Of a stretch of DNA of 13,546 nt, positions 13,420-13,546 are shown piece after piece. Origin of the DNA: Clostridium sp. (GTDB taxonomy: Bacteria > Bacillota > Clostridia > Clostridiales > Clostridiaceae); NCBI GenBank assembly GCA_003539755.1, contig DPOH01000210.1, positions 1 to 13,546 of the forward strand. The letters are read 5' to 3'. The notes under the pieces were generated by a model. It was not told the DNA's origin. It did no database searches and saw only the letters and a program-made list of their open reading frames with translations. The first letter of the stretch is position 1. Every line of letters starts with the position of its first letter. A program made the position numbers and the translations under genes.

Positions 13420-13546
13420 AGAATATACACATATAAAAATAAAAGAATATAAGAATATATATATTTGCTTGTAGAATGGGTCTTTGAACAGAAAATAATA
13501 ATATAGAGATCATAAATAATATTTAAATCAAAGATTATTTTAATTG

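Noticed and set aside
1..13546. CRISPR array, tRNA or rRNA gene, transposase or phage integration signature.
   Set aside because: No regularly spaced repeats beyond the single tandem pair at 144-183, no RNA gene signatures, and no mobile-element proteins were seen.

Overview
The window looks like chromosomal DNA of a low-GC anaerobic Firmicute, most likely Clostridium sensu stricto. The support is strong AT bias, AGGAGG-type ribosome binding sites, AT-ending codons, and a gene set (AsrABC sulfite reductase plus a soluble clostridial-type nitrate reductase) typical of that group. The species cannot be fixed from sequence alone. All confidently called genes lie on the + strand. I saw no rRNA, tRNA, insertion sequence or CRISPR array.

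Region 1 (1-3036) is the anaerobic sulfite reductase operon asrA-asrB-asrC, tightly packed behind a leader of about 240 nt. The leader holds a CRP/FNR-type palindrome (61-74) centred about 41.5 bp upstream of the start site implied by a TATAAT box (97-102), and then a perfect tandem 20-bp repeat (144-183). AsrB takes electrons from NAD(P)H, AsrA passes them through iron-sulfur clusters, and AsrC reduces sulfite to sulfide on siroheme.

Region 2 (3037-6999) begins with a gap containing several inverted repeats (probable asr terminator, possible narA leader). It is followed by a soluble nitrate reductase module: a NapA/NasA-like molybdoenzyme, a four-cluster ferredoxin and an FAD/NAD(P) oxidoreductase. 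No dedicated nitrite reductase is visible.

Region 3 (7000-8644) holds a TDT/TehA-family membrane protein and mobA, which makes the guanine-dinucleotide form of the molybdenum cofactor that NarA-type enzymes need.

Region 4 (8645-13315) is a molybdenum cofactor operon: an atypical MoeA-like protein with a cysteine-rich tail, then moeA, moaC, mobB and moaA with short gaps or overlaps. Its 443-nt leader carries a Moco-type riboswitch (closing stem 8666-8675/8832-8842), a second apparently folded RNA domain (8843-8985), and a strong intrinsic terminator (9012-9068) ending just before the first gene. Cofactor excess probably switches the operon off. A short unrecognised ORF with a good ribosome binding site and a TTG start (13318-13419) follows moaA.

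Together the genes form an anaerobic respiratory or electron-sink island: sulfite and nitrate reduction, a likely anion channel, and feedback-controlled supply of the nitrate reductase cofactor. The parts least explained by known families are the RNA segment between riboswitch and terminator, the asrC-narA leader, the Cys-tailed MoeA-like protein and the small ORF.
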